Source: Adiantum capillus-veneris
Taxonomy: Eukaryota; Streptophyta; Polypodiopsida; Polypodiales; Pteridaceae
NCBI GenBank assembly: GCA_014529385.2
Contig: CM043949.1
Coordinates: forward strand, 114,207,477 to 114,271,476
DNA length: 64,000 nucleotides
Direction of reading: 5' to 3'
Position 1 is the stretch's first letter; each line of letters opens with the position of its first letter. Both the position numbers and the translations under genes were made by a program. Positions 1 through 9,859 of the stretch are shown in pieces. The notes beneath the pieces were generated by a model that worked only from the letters and a program-made list of their open reading frames with translations, searched no databases and was not told the DNA's origin.

Positions 1-2
1 GA

Positions 3-509
3 AAAAATGTTGGAAGAGGTCAATGGAAAAACCAACAAAGTCAAAGTTACAACGATTATAGCCAAAGAGGCAGGGGGAGAGCCCGAACTCGTGGACGTGG
101 AGGTGGACGATTTGTACATCCTCAAAGAGATGGATATTGTAATAGATGCGGCATTTATGGTCACTTTGAAAGAGAATGTTACACAAGGCTAAATCAAAAC
201 CGTGATCGTGGTGGAAGAGCCCAAGGTTATGGCAGACATGGAGGAAACTTTGCTGGATACAATCCTCATGATCAAAATATATATGACAATAGATCGAGTG
301 GACATTTATTTCCTATGGAGCATGTTGTTGGAAGCATGGTGGAGCCACATCATACAGATGATTGGTATTTAGATAGTGGTGCCACAAATCATATGACATA
401 TCATGGTGAATGGTTTGACAGAAAAGAGAAGTTAGAAGAGGATGAGTTTGCACTACGGGTGATGATACTATACATCGGATTACGCATGTTGGTTCAATTC
501 CATTGCTAG
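3..509 (+). pseudogene. copia gag C-terminus and protease start (frameshifted)
   Basis: This is the nucleocapsid end of Gag running into the aspartic protease of the copia polyprotein. The frame starting at base 3 is open to a TAG at 507-509. It holds an Arg/Gly-rich stretch, then a perfect CCHC knuckle (C-x2-C-x4-H-x4-C, about 138-179) that would bind element RNA, then the protease motif D-S-G-A with the aspartate codon at 372-374. Near 455-460 the sense passes to the frame one base back, where protease-like sequence continues into pol. This looks like a one-base loss rather than programmed frameshifting, because I see no slippery heptamer and copia elements normally use a single frame. The N-terminus lies outside the window. 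Confidence 0.85.
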
Positions 510-3500
510 AAAAAGATGGGACATACAACACATTGGGAGATGTTCTATATGTGCCTTCAATCACAAAGAATTTAGCATCAGTTGGACAAATGACAGATCA
601 AGGGTTGCAAGTCCATTTTAATCGTTATGGTTGCTTCATAGAGGAGTTTCACAAAGGCAGACCAGGCAAGATATTGGCACGTGGAAGAAAGAAAGGTCGC
701 TTGTTCTCATTGGAAGCTGGAGATCCATGTTTACACAGTGGTATGTATGCAAACAAATCAGTCACTCAAAATGATTGGGCAGAGTTATGGCATAAGAAGA
801 TTGGTCATGTCAATTTTAGAAGACTAAAGCATATGCAATCAAATCAAATTGTACGTGGATTACCAAAGTTTGGCAGATTGAATTTTGATCATGTTTGTGA
901 AGCTTGTCAATTTGGAAAGCAATCTCGTTTACCATTTCCAAAGAGGGGGAGAATTAGCCAAAGTCCTTTGGAAATTGTTCATTCAGATATTTGGGGACCT
1001 TGTGATCATGCTACACCAAATGGTTGTCGATATTTTATCACATTTACGAATGATTACAGCAGAATGACATGGGTTTACTTTCTAAAGGCAAATTCAGAGG
1101 CATTTGAGGTATTTTTGGAGTTCAAAGTTATGTTTGAGAAAGAGAATGGTTGTCAAATTAAATGCCTACATACACATGGAGGGGGAGAGTACATGTCACA
1201 TAGTTTTGATGATTACTTACGTGAACAAGGCATAAGAAGACAGATTACTTGCAGATACACACCACAACAAAATGGGGTTGCTGAGAGAAAGAATAGAGTC
1301 ATAGCAGAGATTTCAAGAGCCATGATGAATGAGATGAATATGCCATTAACATATTGGGCTGAAGCAGTTCATACAGCAGTACACATTATGAATCAAACAC
1401 CAACAGCTGCCATTCATGAAATTTCACCTTATGAGAGACTTTATGGGATCAAGCCAACAGTTTCCTACATGAAAGTTTTTGGATGTGTTTGCTATGTTCA
1501 TGTGCCAAATGAAGCAAGAAAGAAGATGGAGCCAAAGGCAGTGAAGTGTATATTCTTGGGCTACCCAGTTGAAAAGAAAGGTTACAAGTGCTATGATCCT
1601 ACGACAAGAAAAGTTTATGTCAGTAGAGATGTCAGATTTTGTGAGCATGAACCATGGTATAAACCAAAAGTGGTGATGATAGAAGATGAGTATGAAGAGC
1701 AAGAGAATGTGCGTCATGTTGTTGATAAGCCAGGACCATCAACAAGAACTATTTCAGGACCACATATGGTAGATGAGAGTACAGGAAGTGTCAACCTATG
1801 GAGCGGTCATTTGCGAGATAAGAAGCAAGACGAGAAAGACAAGAAGAAAGTGGTTAAAGAGAGTTCTGGAGATGAAAGCCTCGATGAAGAGCATGGTTTA
1901 CCACATTTGAGGACACCTGGCAGTAAGCATATTGAGAAATATGTACCCCCATATGCAAGAGTTGAAGAGAAGAGTGCACCACAATTGAGAAGATCAGAGA
2001 GGGTGCGTTATCCACTTGATAGATTGACATACAATGGTTACATGCATACACATTATGCATACATGGTTTCACGTGTGCAACATAAAGAGCCTACATGTTT
2101 TCAAGAGGCAATTGGAAAATCAGAATGGGAGTCAGCTATGGATGATGAGATGGATGCTCTTGTGAAGAATGACACTTGGGATTTGGTTCGCTTGCCAAGT
2201 GGAAAGAAAGAAATTGGTTCAAAATGGGTATACAAAGTCAAGTGCAAGTCAGATGGTAGTGTGGAAAGATACAAAGCGAGGCTTGTTGCTAAAGGTTATG
2301 CACAAAAAAGGGGTCTTGATTATGATGAGACATTTAGTCCAGTTGCAAAGATGACAACAATCAGATTGGTGATAGCAATGGCAAGTATGTTCAGTTGGAA
2401 ATTACAGCAAATGGATGTGGATAATGCATTCTTGAATGGTGACTTGGAAGAAGAAGTTTATATGATACAGCCAGAGGGTTATCAACATCCAGAGTTTCCA
2501 TATTATGTGTGTAAGTTGAAGAAAGCATTGTATGGTTTGAAGCAAGCATCTAGAGCTTGGTGGGAAAAGATAACCAGATTCTTAAAGAAGATTGGATTTA
2601 AACAATCTACTGCTGATCACTCATTATTTTTGAAGCATGTTGATGGAGAGATCATCGTTATTGTTATCTATGTTGATGACTTGATTCTCATTGGAAGTCA
2701 TGCTGAGAAAATTTTGCATGTCAAGAAGAGTTTGTTGAGAGAATTCAACATGAAGGACCTTGGTGAGTTGAGATATTTCTTGGGAATTGAAATTGTCAAT
2801 ACTTTATCAGGAATTTGGATGATACAAAGACAATACGCATTGGATATGCTTGAGAAGTATAGAATGACAGCGTGCAAACCGGTTGATACACCTCTTGATC
2901 AAAATGTGAAGTTGTTTGATGATGGACATTACATTGAGGATGTCACTATGTACCGCAAGATGGTTGGAAGCCTTATTTACTTGAAAATAACAAGGCCAGA
3001 TTTGAGTTATGCAGTGGGTGTTGTGAGTCAATTCATGCAAAATTCATGTAAAAGTCATCTTGATGCAATGAGACGGATTATGAGATATGTGAAAGCCACT
3101 GTCAGTTATGGAATGTTTTATGAAAATAATGGGAAGCTTTGTCTTTATGGTTACACAGATGCAGATTGGGCAGGAGATTTTATGGATAGAAGATCTACAA
3201 GTGGTTATGCATTTTCCATTGGCAATGGCATGATAAGTTGGAGTAGCAAGAAGCAATCAACTGTAGCATTATCAAATACAGAAGCTGAATATCGTGGAGC
3301 ATCTTTGGCAGCATGTGAAGAGTCATGGTTGAGAGTGCTTATGGTAGAATTTGGTTTTGACTATCTTGACAGTGTCATTATATATTGTGACAATATTAGC
3401 AGCATCATGTTGGCAAAGAATCCAGTCTACCATGCTCGCACTAAACACATTGAGGTACATTATCACTTCATTAGAGAAAAAGTTTTGGCAAATGAGATTG

Positions 3501-3640
3501 ATTTGGTGTATGTGAAGACAAATGATCAAGTTGCGGATATATTCACAAAAGCTCTTGGAAAGGAGAAGTTTTCCTACTTTCGTGAAGCATTGGGAATCCA
3601 TCATATGCAAGCTCACTCTGAGCTTGAGGGGGAGTGTTAA
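458..3640 (+). CDS. copia pol: protease end, integrase, RT, RNase H
   Basis: This is the polyprotein that copies the element RNA to DNA and inserts it. The frame is open from 458; the first part completes the protease. Counting from codon 503, the integrase zinc domain (H, H, C, C) is near residues 96-140. The integrase core has its first Asp near 162 and its Glu near 261. The RT motif Y-V-D-D is at residues 723-726. RNase H begins near 884 (Y-T-D-A-D-W), and the usual end (I-F-T-K-A-L) is present. The length is that of a full copia pol. One key change is visible: the second integrase aspartate, expected in the T-D-x-G-G-E context, is histidine (codon 1175-1177). Strand transfer should therefore fail unless supplied in trans. 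No stop codon breaks the frame. There is no ATG of its own because it is a polyprotein segment. Confidence 0.93.
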   Translation, partial: GDDTIHRITHVGSIPLLEKDGTYNTLGDVLYVPSITKNLASVGQMTDQGLQVHFNRYGCFIEEFHKGRPGKILARGRKKGRLFSLEAGDPCLHSGMYANKSVTQNDWAELWHKKIGHVNFRRLKHMQSNQIVRGLPKFGRLNFDHVCEACQFGKQSRLPFPKRGRISQSPLEIVHSDIWGPCDHATPNGCRYFITFTNDYSRMTWVYFLKANSEAFEVFLEFKVMFEKENGCQIKCLHTHGGGEYMSHSFDDYLREQGIRRQITCRYTPQQNGVAERKNRVIAEISRAMMNEMNMPLTYWAEAVHTAVHIMNQTPTAAIHEISPYERLYGIKPTVSYMKVFGCVCYVHVPNEARKKMEPKAVKCIFLGYPVEKKGYKCYDPTTRKVYVSRDVRFCEHEPWYKPKVVMIEDEYEEQENVRHVVDKPGPSTRTISGPHMVDESTGSVNLWSGHLRDKKQDEKDKKKVVKESSGDESLDEEHGLPHLRTPGSKHIEKYVPPYARVEEKSAPQLRRSERVRYPLDRLTYNGYMHTHYAYMVSRVQHKEPTCFQEAIGKSEWESAMDDEMDALVKNDTWDLVRLPSGKKEIGSKWVYKVKCKSDGSVERYKARLVAKGYAQKRGLDYDETFSPVAKMTTIRLVIAMASMFSWKLQQMDVDNAFLNGDLEEEVYMIQPEGYQHPEFPYYVCKLKKALYGLKQASRAWWEKITRFLKKIGFKQSTADHSLFLKHVDGEIIVIVIYVDDLILIGSHAEKILHVKKSLLREFNMKDLGELRYFLGIEIVNTLSGIWMIQRQYALDMLEKYRMTACKPVDTPLDQNVKLFDDGHYIEDVTMYRKMVGSLIYLKITRPDLSYAVGVVSQFMQNSCKSHLDAMRRIMRYVKATVSYGMFYENNGKLCLYGYTDADWAGDFMDRRSTSGYAFSIGNGMISWSSKKQSTVALSNTEAEYRGASLAACEESWLRVLMVEFGFDYLDSVIIYCDNISSIMLAKNPVYHARTKHIEVHYHFIREKVLANEIDLVYVKTNDQVADIFTKALGKEKFSYFREALGIHHMQAHSELEGEC
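3624..3634 (+). other. copia polypurine tract
   Basis: A purine-rich stretch ending in AGGGGGAG lies immediately before the TG of the 3' LTR, the usual primer site for plus-strand DNA synthesis. It overlaps the last pol codons, as is common in copia elements. Confidence 0.8.
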
Positions 3641-3863
3641 AGAATATGATATTAAAGAATATGTCCATTGTGCTATGGGCAGCTGGACACTGACTATACT
3701 ATGTTGTAAATATACTTTGGATAATAGTTCAAAAGAGAAGAAGAGAAGAGCAGCACGTTGAATGGCTGCTGCAGGGTAACGATTGTGTGTGTGTGTTTCG
3801 ATGTGTGTTGGTGTGTGTGTGTAGTCTTCTTTCCTACCTTCTCCATCACCTGCGCACTCTACA
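3635..3863 (+). repeat. copia 3' LTR
   Basis: It starts TGTTAAAG directly after the purine tract. The best end is the ACA at 3861-3863, giving about 229 bp. It contains two (TG)n runs (about 3783-3825). The right boundary is inferred from the usual TG...CA ends only, since the partner LTR is not in the window. The next five bases (TTAAT) would be the target-site copy. Confidence 0.7.
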
Positions 3864-4084
3864 TTAATTAGAATGATGTGCAATAGAGGATGCGAAAATA
3901 GGCAGAATAGTTTAAACTTGAGATGTTTGGTGGGGGTAGTGCCTCAACTTAGAATGCTTACCTCGGGGAGGGTGACAACTTCACTTATGCGCGAGATTGC
4001 GGTTGGTAAATTGTACTGCATGGGAATCTGAGACCATTTAATACTGGTTGTCCTTGAGAGTGCAGCCCACATGCCTTTTTGAGT
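3864..4084. other. unassigned flank of the copia element
   Basis: No coding, repeat or RNA signal was recognised here. It is flanking DNA between the copia LTR and the CCATCT-rich repeat. Confidence 0.5.
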
Positions 4085-4378
4085 GATCGTTTAGGGTCAG
4101 ACAGACACCAATCGCCCTTGCAGTCGCCATCTCCATCTCCATCTCCGAGTGGAACAAACAGATCGCCGTTGCCTTTGTCGTTTGTACGCCCTTTCCCTTG
4201 GCCAGCTCTTGTGATCCTGCGTTTAGAGTCAGACGCCAATCGCCCTTCCATTCACCATCTCCATCTCCATCGCCCTTGCATTTGCCATATCCATCTCCAT
4301 CTCCATCGCCATCGCCATCGCCTTTGCATTTTCTACGCTCTTACCCTTGGCCAGCTCTCGTGATCCTACGTTGAGTGA
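4085..4378. repeat. two ~140-bp tandem copies rich in CCATCT/CCATCG
   Basis: Two diverged copies meet at about 4222. Each starts TTTAG(G/A)GTCAGAC, has the sequence CCAATCGCCCTT, then a run of CCATCT/CCATCG hexamers, then CCCTTGGCCAGCTC and GTGATCCT. The hexamer run has expanded more in the second copy. Open frames on both strands here (Ser-Pro or Asp/Met-rich) are by-products of the repeat. Confidence 0.8.
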
Positions 4379-4710
4379 CCTCCACTGGGTCGAGTCCTTT
4401 GCTGCCATGTCGCCATCGCCATCGCCCCCCTCTGGTTCTTTGCTGTCGGTGGCTTGCGACATCACCATCCAACTCGGCGCCATTGGATATTACAGAGACA
4501 GGTTATTTCTCCCTGCCTCTCCCCTTCCTGTGTGCTGTTTACTGTGTGCGCATTGAAGCCACTGCGTTAGGGTAAAAACGCATGCATGGTTGGAATAATT
4601 ACTCCTTATGTGACCGTGCCTGAGTTTGGGCATAGTGAGTAGGTAGGCCTATAAATCTATCACTGATATTATATTATGCTCTGTTCTTATCCACCTGTTC
4701 TGAATGCTTA

Positions 4711-4978
4711 GGTCACGGACAGAACCAAGCGAATAGGGCCCTTCAAAGATTCTTGGGGCCCCTACTCGCTTGATTATGACTCAACTAACGTCAACTCTTA
4801 TGACATTAGCACACGGAACAGAACCAAGCGAATAGGTTCCTTCGGAAATTCTTGGGGGTCCTACTCTCTTGGTTCTAACTCAACTAACGTCACCTCTCAT
4901 GACGTTAGTGCACGGGACAAAACCAAGCAAAAAAGGACATTGAGGGGTACTCGAGGCTCAACATTCGCTTGGTTATGA
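4711..4978. repeat. three ~100-bp tandem units, each with internal inverted repeat
   Basis: Units start near 4712, 4812 and 4912 with a CACGG(A/G)ACA(G/A)AACCAAGC core; the third is more diverged. Within each unit AACCAAGCGAATAGG is matched in inverted form by CCTACTCGCTTGATT or a variant about 35 bp later, so each unit could fold into a hairpin. CAACTAACGTCA and GACGTTAG also recur at each unit end. No protein is coded. Confidence 0.85.
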
Positions 4979-5189
4979 CACCAAATAGTTTTGGCTTGCT
5001 TTTCCTTTCAGTCATGGGGATCATAGTCCTGGAGAAGGACGTGAGCGAGGATACATGTGACGAAAAACTATTCACATTCTTATATAACACCCATGCTCAT
5101 CACCGTGCACCAAAAATATCAGGAATGTTCAATGCAGAGATTTCTATACAGAGGATTATAGATTCTCCTTTGAGTACCTACAAAACCAT

Positions 5190-6780
5190 TTGCAACAGTA
5201 TGAGGCAGTCACTTATGACAATTCCATGAAAGTTGATGGCATGAGATATGTGTACCCTGCCGACCTTGACCCTGACAAGAGTGCTTCAAGGAGACTGAAT
5301 CGCTATCTAGAAAAGTGTCCCTCCAATGCGCTTCTTGTACAAGATAGTTGTATAAAGTACTTCAAAAAGTGTCGTTGATTGGAATTTTACCATGGGTTTG
5401 TCTGTTACTTATACTTGCAGACGGATGGTGAGTCAGAAACTTCGCAACAGTCAGCAACTTTCGGTAGTTGTTCATTGGTTCCGGAGGAAGAGGTAGAGGA
5501 TGTGGAGGTGCAATTCAACCCAGAAGAAGAGTGGGTAGAGGTACTAAAGGAAACATTTGATGTGGGCTTAACTCTTGTTTCTCTTGCGGATGCAGCAATA
5601 GGGTGCAAGCAAGAAAGCCCAAGTAAGGAAGTGACTTTGCCTCTGAATTGTGCTCCCAACTTCGCTATGGCGGGCGACACCCACTATGTTCTTCTCACAG
5701 ATAGCATGCATGAGCTCAATATACGCAAGGACTACTGCCTAGCGGAAATTGTGATTTTTTTTGAGGCAGACATGGGGTTTGTGGATGATGATGGAGTGGA
5801 CCATCATCTTATTGCTGACACAGATGTCCGTGACTCACAGTTCACTTCAGGGTCTCAACTGATCAAAGATACGTTCAATGAAGCCAAGTTCGGAGAGGCC
5901 AATTTGCCATCAGATGTGCAGTTTGAATCGACAACAAAACAACTCGGCTTGGAAAACATGGGTAGGCACGTGGCACCCAAAGATCAAGTAATGAATAGTC
6001 AATCTATTCACTTGTGGGGGAGGTCGATGCTGGAAATGGACAAGAATCATATGGTAACTTTTGTCGTGCATTCAGATGGTATTAGAGATGGCCCAGTGAT
6101 AAAATATCATGATCATTCTTTTTTGCTGCCAGGTGCTAGTGTATGACGATAGTTTTCCTTAGAAGAGCGGGAGGCTCACGGCAAGGGCTTGTCACTGGAG
6201 TCCAAGGCAAGGATGCGACGTTGTCTCACTACATTGGGCATTTCAACCACAAAAAGGTTTGTAGAAACAATTCAAGTACTTGGCAATTGCACTCATCTCA
6301 CTTACGGCATATAAATTCTTTGCAATTTTTATGTAGATCATAATATACCGTAAGGAATACTCCGATGACAATGCAAAGTTCCCACTTTTTGCAATGAAAG
6401 TTATTACAAGATTGTGTGGTGGGCACCCCCTCCCACTAAACCCAGAAAGACTAATTCTGATTGAGAAACAGTTTGCTCTACGCATATTTGGCATTGGGTG
6501 TGGGTGCCAAGCACTCAGAGCCCCCTATTTCATGTCCTACACAGCTTAGGCTCTGTCTGCAGGGGTTGAAGACCCGAAAAGCTTAGATCCATACAACAAG
6601 CGGCTATTTTTGAGGGAAAGAAGACGCCTGATGCCCGTGGGGATGCTGCCATCAACAGAGGAATGAGCTCGTCTACAGAGCTTGCACATCAAAGAGGTAC
6701 AAAGTCAGGAAGAAGGAGGTGCATCGAAGAGGATAAAAACGACGCGCTCAGGTCCATCTTCTCCCACTCCTGACTCATGA
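5190..6780 (+). pseudogene. unrecognised coding region, possibly multi-exon
   Basis: I do not recognise this family. The clearest part is an open frame 5379-6146 (255 codons; acidic, with E-E-E-V-E-D-V-E-V and D-D-D-G-V-D-H-H stretches). It is preceded by a 63-codon frame at 5190-5378 and followed in another frame by about 40 codons from 6143. Splice-like signals fit exons: a pyrimidine-rich TTATACTTGCAG before 5420, a possible donor after AAAAAG near 6256, and TTTTTATGTAG before 6340 followed by more open sequence. A late open stretch to about 6780 ends in Ser/Pro-rich codons. It converges on the minus-strand gene at 6945-9458 and may belong to the same mobile element. Start, exon borders and function are all uncertain. 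Confidence 0.35.
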
Positions 6781-6944
6781 CCGGCACCACCTTGCATGGC
6801 GCTCCGCCGCATTTGAAGCTCCCGAAGCCATCTGTTTCTTCTCTTTGCGGATGTGTTGTAAAGATCGTGTAATTTTTGAACTCTTAAGAAGTTCCTTCTG
6901 CCTTGCTCTATGAATTAGTCGTCTATAAGTCCATTGGTGTAACT

Positions 6945-9458
6945 CTAATAGGCTATTGGCCTTTTATTTTCCTCCCCCATGTCGAGTGTGCTTAAAATAA
7001 CCTGTTCTTGCCATGTAGTGGGTTTTTTCCATGCCTTTTGTGGACCATATTGATAGTGAGACGTATGTCTTGGCAAAATATGGACCATGGTTGAACAGTA
7101 TGTGCTGCATTGAAATAAAACAAAATGGTCAGTAGAGTACAATTTAAAATTTTCTTTTCTATACGTAGAATGCCAAACCACCATGTAATGTGTGATATGT
7201 TGTCCACCCCACCCTGTAAGGTAAGCCTTTTTCCAAGCCAACAAGGCTGCTTGAAATGATGTGAGCTTACTTTGGTCCCAAGAATGCTACTCAACGTAAT
7301 GGAAAATTTTGTCTAGTGATATCCACACATTTGCCTTTTGATTCTGGATTGCCCCACCACCAGCTTTGTCTTTAACCACTTTATGTAACTGTTTCCATTT
7401 GTTGAGCAGGTTTCTCCTTTCTTCTCTATCTGAATCTTTGAGGCTAAACCCAAGAAACCTTCTTGCCTTCACTCCGCCTATTGATGCTTTCCTCGGTACC
7501 TTGTATTGACTTTGAGACATCTTAGGGTCCTCTTCGATTTTGACATTGCCTCCATGCAAATCAATGTCTGAGATCACTCCCTCTAATGCTTTGATCACTC
7601 TTTTCGACCCACTCTTTGGATTTAATGTCCATGCAAAACATATGTACAAATGAACCACCTTTTCAATTATTCGATAGAGTGCATGAAGTGTACAGACGTG
7701 AACTCTACTCAGAGGAATATCAAGCACTGTTTTAAAAGTTTTATCTTGAAGATGCCTGTTGGGAGCTCTAATCCATTGCACACTCTCAAGTGATTGTGCA
7801 TCAGCCATGCAATATAAGCATGGATTTGCCACAGCTTCTCCATGTGTTATGTTGTACATACACTTAAGAGTCTTTAAGTCACCTGCCATGTGCCATTCCA
7901 CTGTGTAGTCACCAAATCCTTCCACTGAAAGAACGGCTCCGTTTCTTTGTTCACTGATGATAGAAGGAATTTGTGTTTGACTAAAAACCCAATCGAGGAT
8001 TTCAAAATTTTCCTTATCAACCTGCAATGAAAAATGAAAACACAAAGTCAACAACCAAATAATCAATATATTTGTTATCAGAGATTGAACGAAGCATACC
8101 TAAAATGATCCTAGAGTTAGAATGTTGTTTTATGATTGCACGCTGAAGTATCGTGGATTCTCTTTCGTTATTGATGGATCCAGAGCTCTGTTCATGAGGG
8201 TAATGGTGACTCTCTCCAACTTCTTGTTCTTGAGGACCTCCCACTCGTCGAGCTTCAAAACAAACTTGAGAACCCCACCGCATTTGTCTCGACTTATGTC
8301 AAAGAAGTGAACTGCATACCTTTGCAATGCTTCAAGATCAACGAAGAGGTTGTTGTGCTCATTAAACTGTACCTCTCTGCCACACTTGCCTAAGAACGTT
8401 GCTTCAATATGGAATGGTGACCCAAGTTTCTCAAACACCTCATCGTTTACATGCCGACGAGCAGCCTTTACATGTGATGGCTTTGGCAGCAATGATCCTC
8501 TCTGTAGTTTATTTTAAGACTTTTTAGCTAATGCTTTGAAGAAGACTATATCCCATCTCCGAGATGCCACTCTCATCAAGTATTGCTTGCACTTCCATTG
8601 GTTCCAGCTGATTCTCGTTCATGAAAGAGGTAAGTAGCCTCCCTTTCAACTTAAGAATTTTTTTTTGAGTTATCATCTCTTCAACTACTTTTGGAACTAG
8701 ACAGCTGTAATGCACTCCGGCATTGAAGCCTGCACCGTTCGAGTTTGGATGCAGTAAAGACCTGCCAAAAAAGCACAATGCGTTATGATCATATATAGTA
8801 AATTAAGTGTATCCATTTCTTAATGAAGCACATTGAAGAAAAAAACTTCGGGGTACCTTAAAGCTCGTATTCGTTTTTTAAGGGCACCACTACCAACCTT
8901 CATGTTCTCAATGTTGCAGAGATCTCGTTTTCTTTTCCGACTACCAAGCACGGTGTCTTTCTCTCGCAAACTTGTGATCTTCTTTTCAAGGCCTTGGATT
9001 GTCTCTTTGTTTGATGAAATCTTTTGAGAGCATGCTTCATTAAGTTTCTTCAGCTGCATGTTCTCCATTGCCAGGAAGTTTCTTTTCCTTTCCGCATTCA
9101 ATCCTCTCATTTCCAAATGTTTGGTGTATCCCAATAGCCCATCCTTGCCATCGCCTGTGAAATGTAAAAGGTTAGTGATATTAGCAAAGGGAGGTGGCAC
9201 ATTTGTCATAGGATCCTTTGGATAAATAGACCCATCGGTCCACAAATCCAAATGATGTTCCTTGTTTCTCCTTCTAAGTTCTTTCTCTCGTTGAGATAAG
9301 AAAGACTCCCTCCTAGGTTTTTGCAACGGTGCGTACTCTTGCAATACATCAACATGAAGATGATGTGTGTTCTTTCTTTGGGTAAGTGTTAAAGATGAAG
9401 GGGCTAAGAATTGTAAGTCCAAATTAGTGTTTTCATCAGGAAAAGATGCGTTCTCCAT
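6945..9458 (-). pseudogene. decayed multi-exon gene of unknown, possibly transposon-linked family
   Basis: The reading starts with ATG at 9458. Exon 1 (9458-8857) is Lys/Arg/Glu-rich, coiled-coil-like, and ends at a GT donor. A 95-base intron (8856-8762) has donor GTACCC and acceptor TTTTTTGGCAG. Exon 2 (8761-8100) shows a one-base frameshift near 8560 and in-frame TAA near 8516 and 8130. A 78-base intron (8099-8022) has GTATGC and a pyrimidine-rich TTGCAG. The exon from 8021 carries H-M-A-G-D-L-K-T-L followed by C-L-Y-C, then runs past a stop at 7287 to W-G-G-Q-H-I-T-H-Y-M-V-V-W near 7190. Neatly phased introns argue this was a real gene. The G-D-x-K / C-x-x-C / T-x-Y-M-x-x-x-x-H order recalls uncharacterised proteins that occur in many copies in animals and fungi; this is from memory and unverified. 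Two stops lie where Gln codons would fit. Confidence 0.5.
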
Positions 9459-9859
9459 TCCTAGAGTTGATAGAGAAGAAGACAGAGAAATGTCTCAGTT
9501 TTTGGGAGGGAAAGCCATATTCTCAAGTTTAGAGTTGATAGAGTTCGTGTGGCTTATGTTTCATGAGGGAACGCTTGTAAGTTGGCATTTCAAATCATTA
9601 GTCATATGGTTAGTTGGATTCCTGACAAGAGAACGAAGGATAAGAATGATAAAGACGGCGGCTACCTACCAAAGAATGTCATTTTGGCCTTTTGTTGCGA
9701 AGAAAAGTATCACATAAAATGCACAATTGAACATTTTCATTTTCTTTCTCTAAGCCGACGTGGCACTTCTTATAGGGCCCAAAAGAGAGTCCAACTTTCT
9801 CCTAATGATCTTTATCTAGTAGAGCATTGCATCTTACACTTGCTCCATTTATACTACTA
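9459..9859. other. upstream flank of the 6945-9458 gene
   Basis: This should hold the promoter and leader of the minus-strand gene. I see no convincing TATA box or conserved motif. The short plus-strand frames (9367-9717, 9582-9860) have no recognisable domain and were not taken as genes. Confidence 0.4.

Larger units (their letters stand above)
1..3863 (+). mobile_element. Ty1/copia LTR retrotransposon, 5' end outside window
   Basis: Gag zinc knuckle, protease, integrase, reverse transcriptase and RNase H follow in the copia order (integrase before RT), then a purine tract and one LTR. The 5' LTR, primer-binding site and most of gag lie left of the window, so age and target-site duplication cannot be read. 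Breaks seen: one frameshift near 455-460 and a changed integrase catalytic residue. The rest of pol is open for over 1,000 codons, so the insertion is probably fairly recent. Confidence 0.95.

Noticed and set aside
440-520. Programmed frameshift between copia gag-protease and pol
   Set aside because: No slippery heptamer or stop-proximal structure; it falls inside the protease, so a simple one-base loss is more likely.
4079-4483. Ser-Pro and Asp/Met-rich frames on both strands
   Set aside because: Products of the CCATCT hexamer repeat; no domain.
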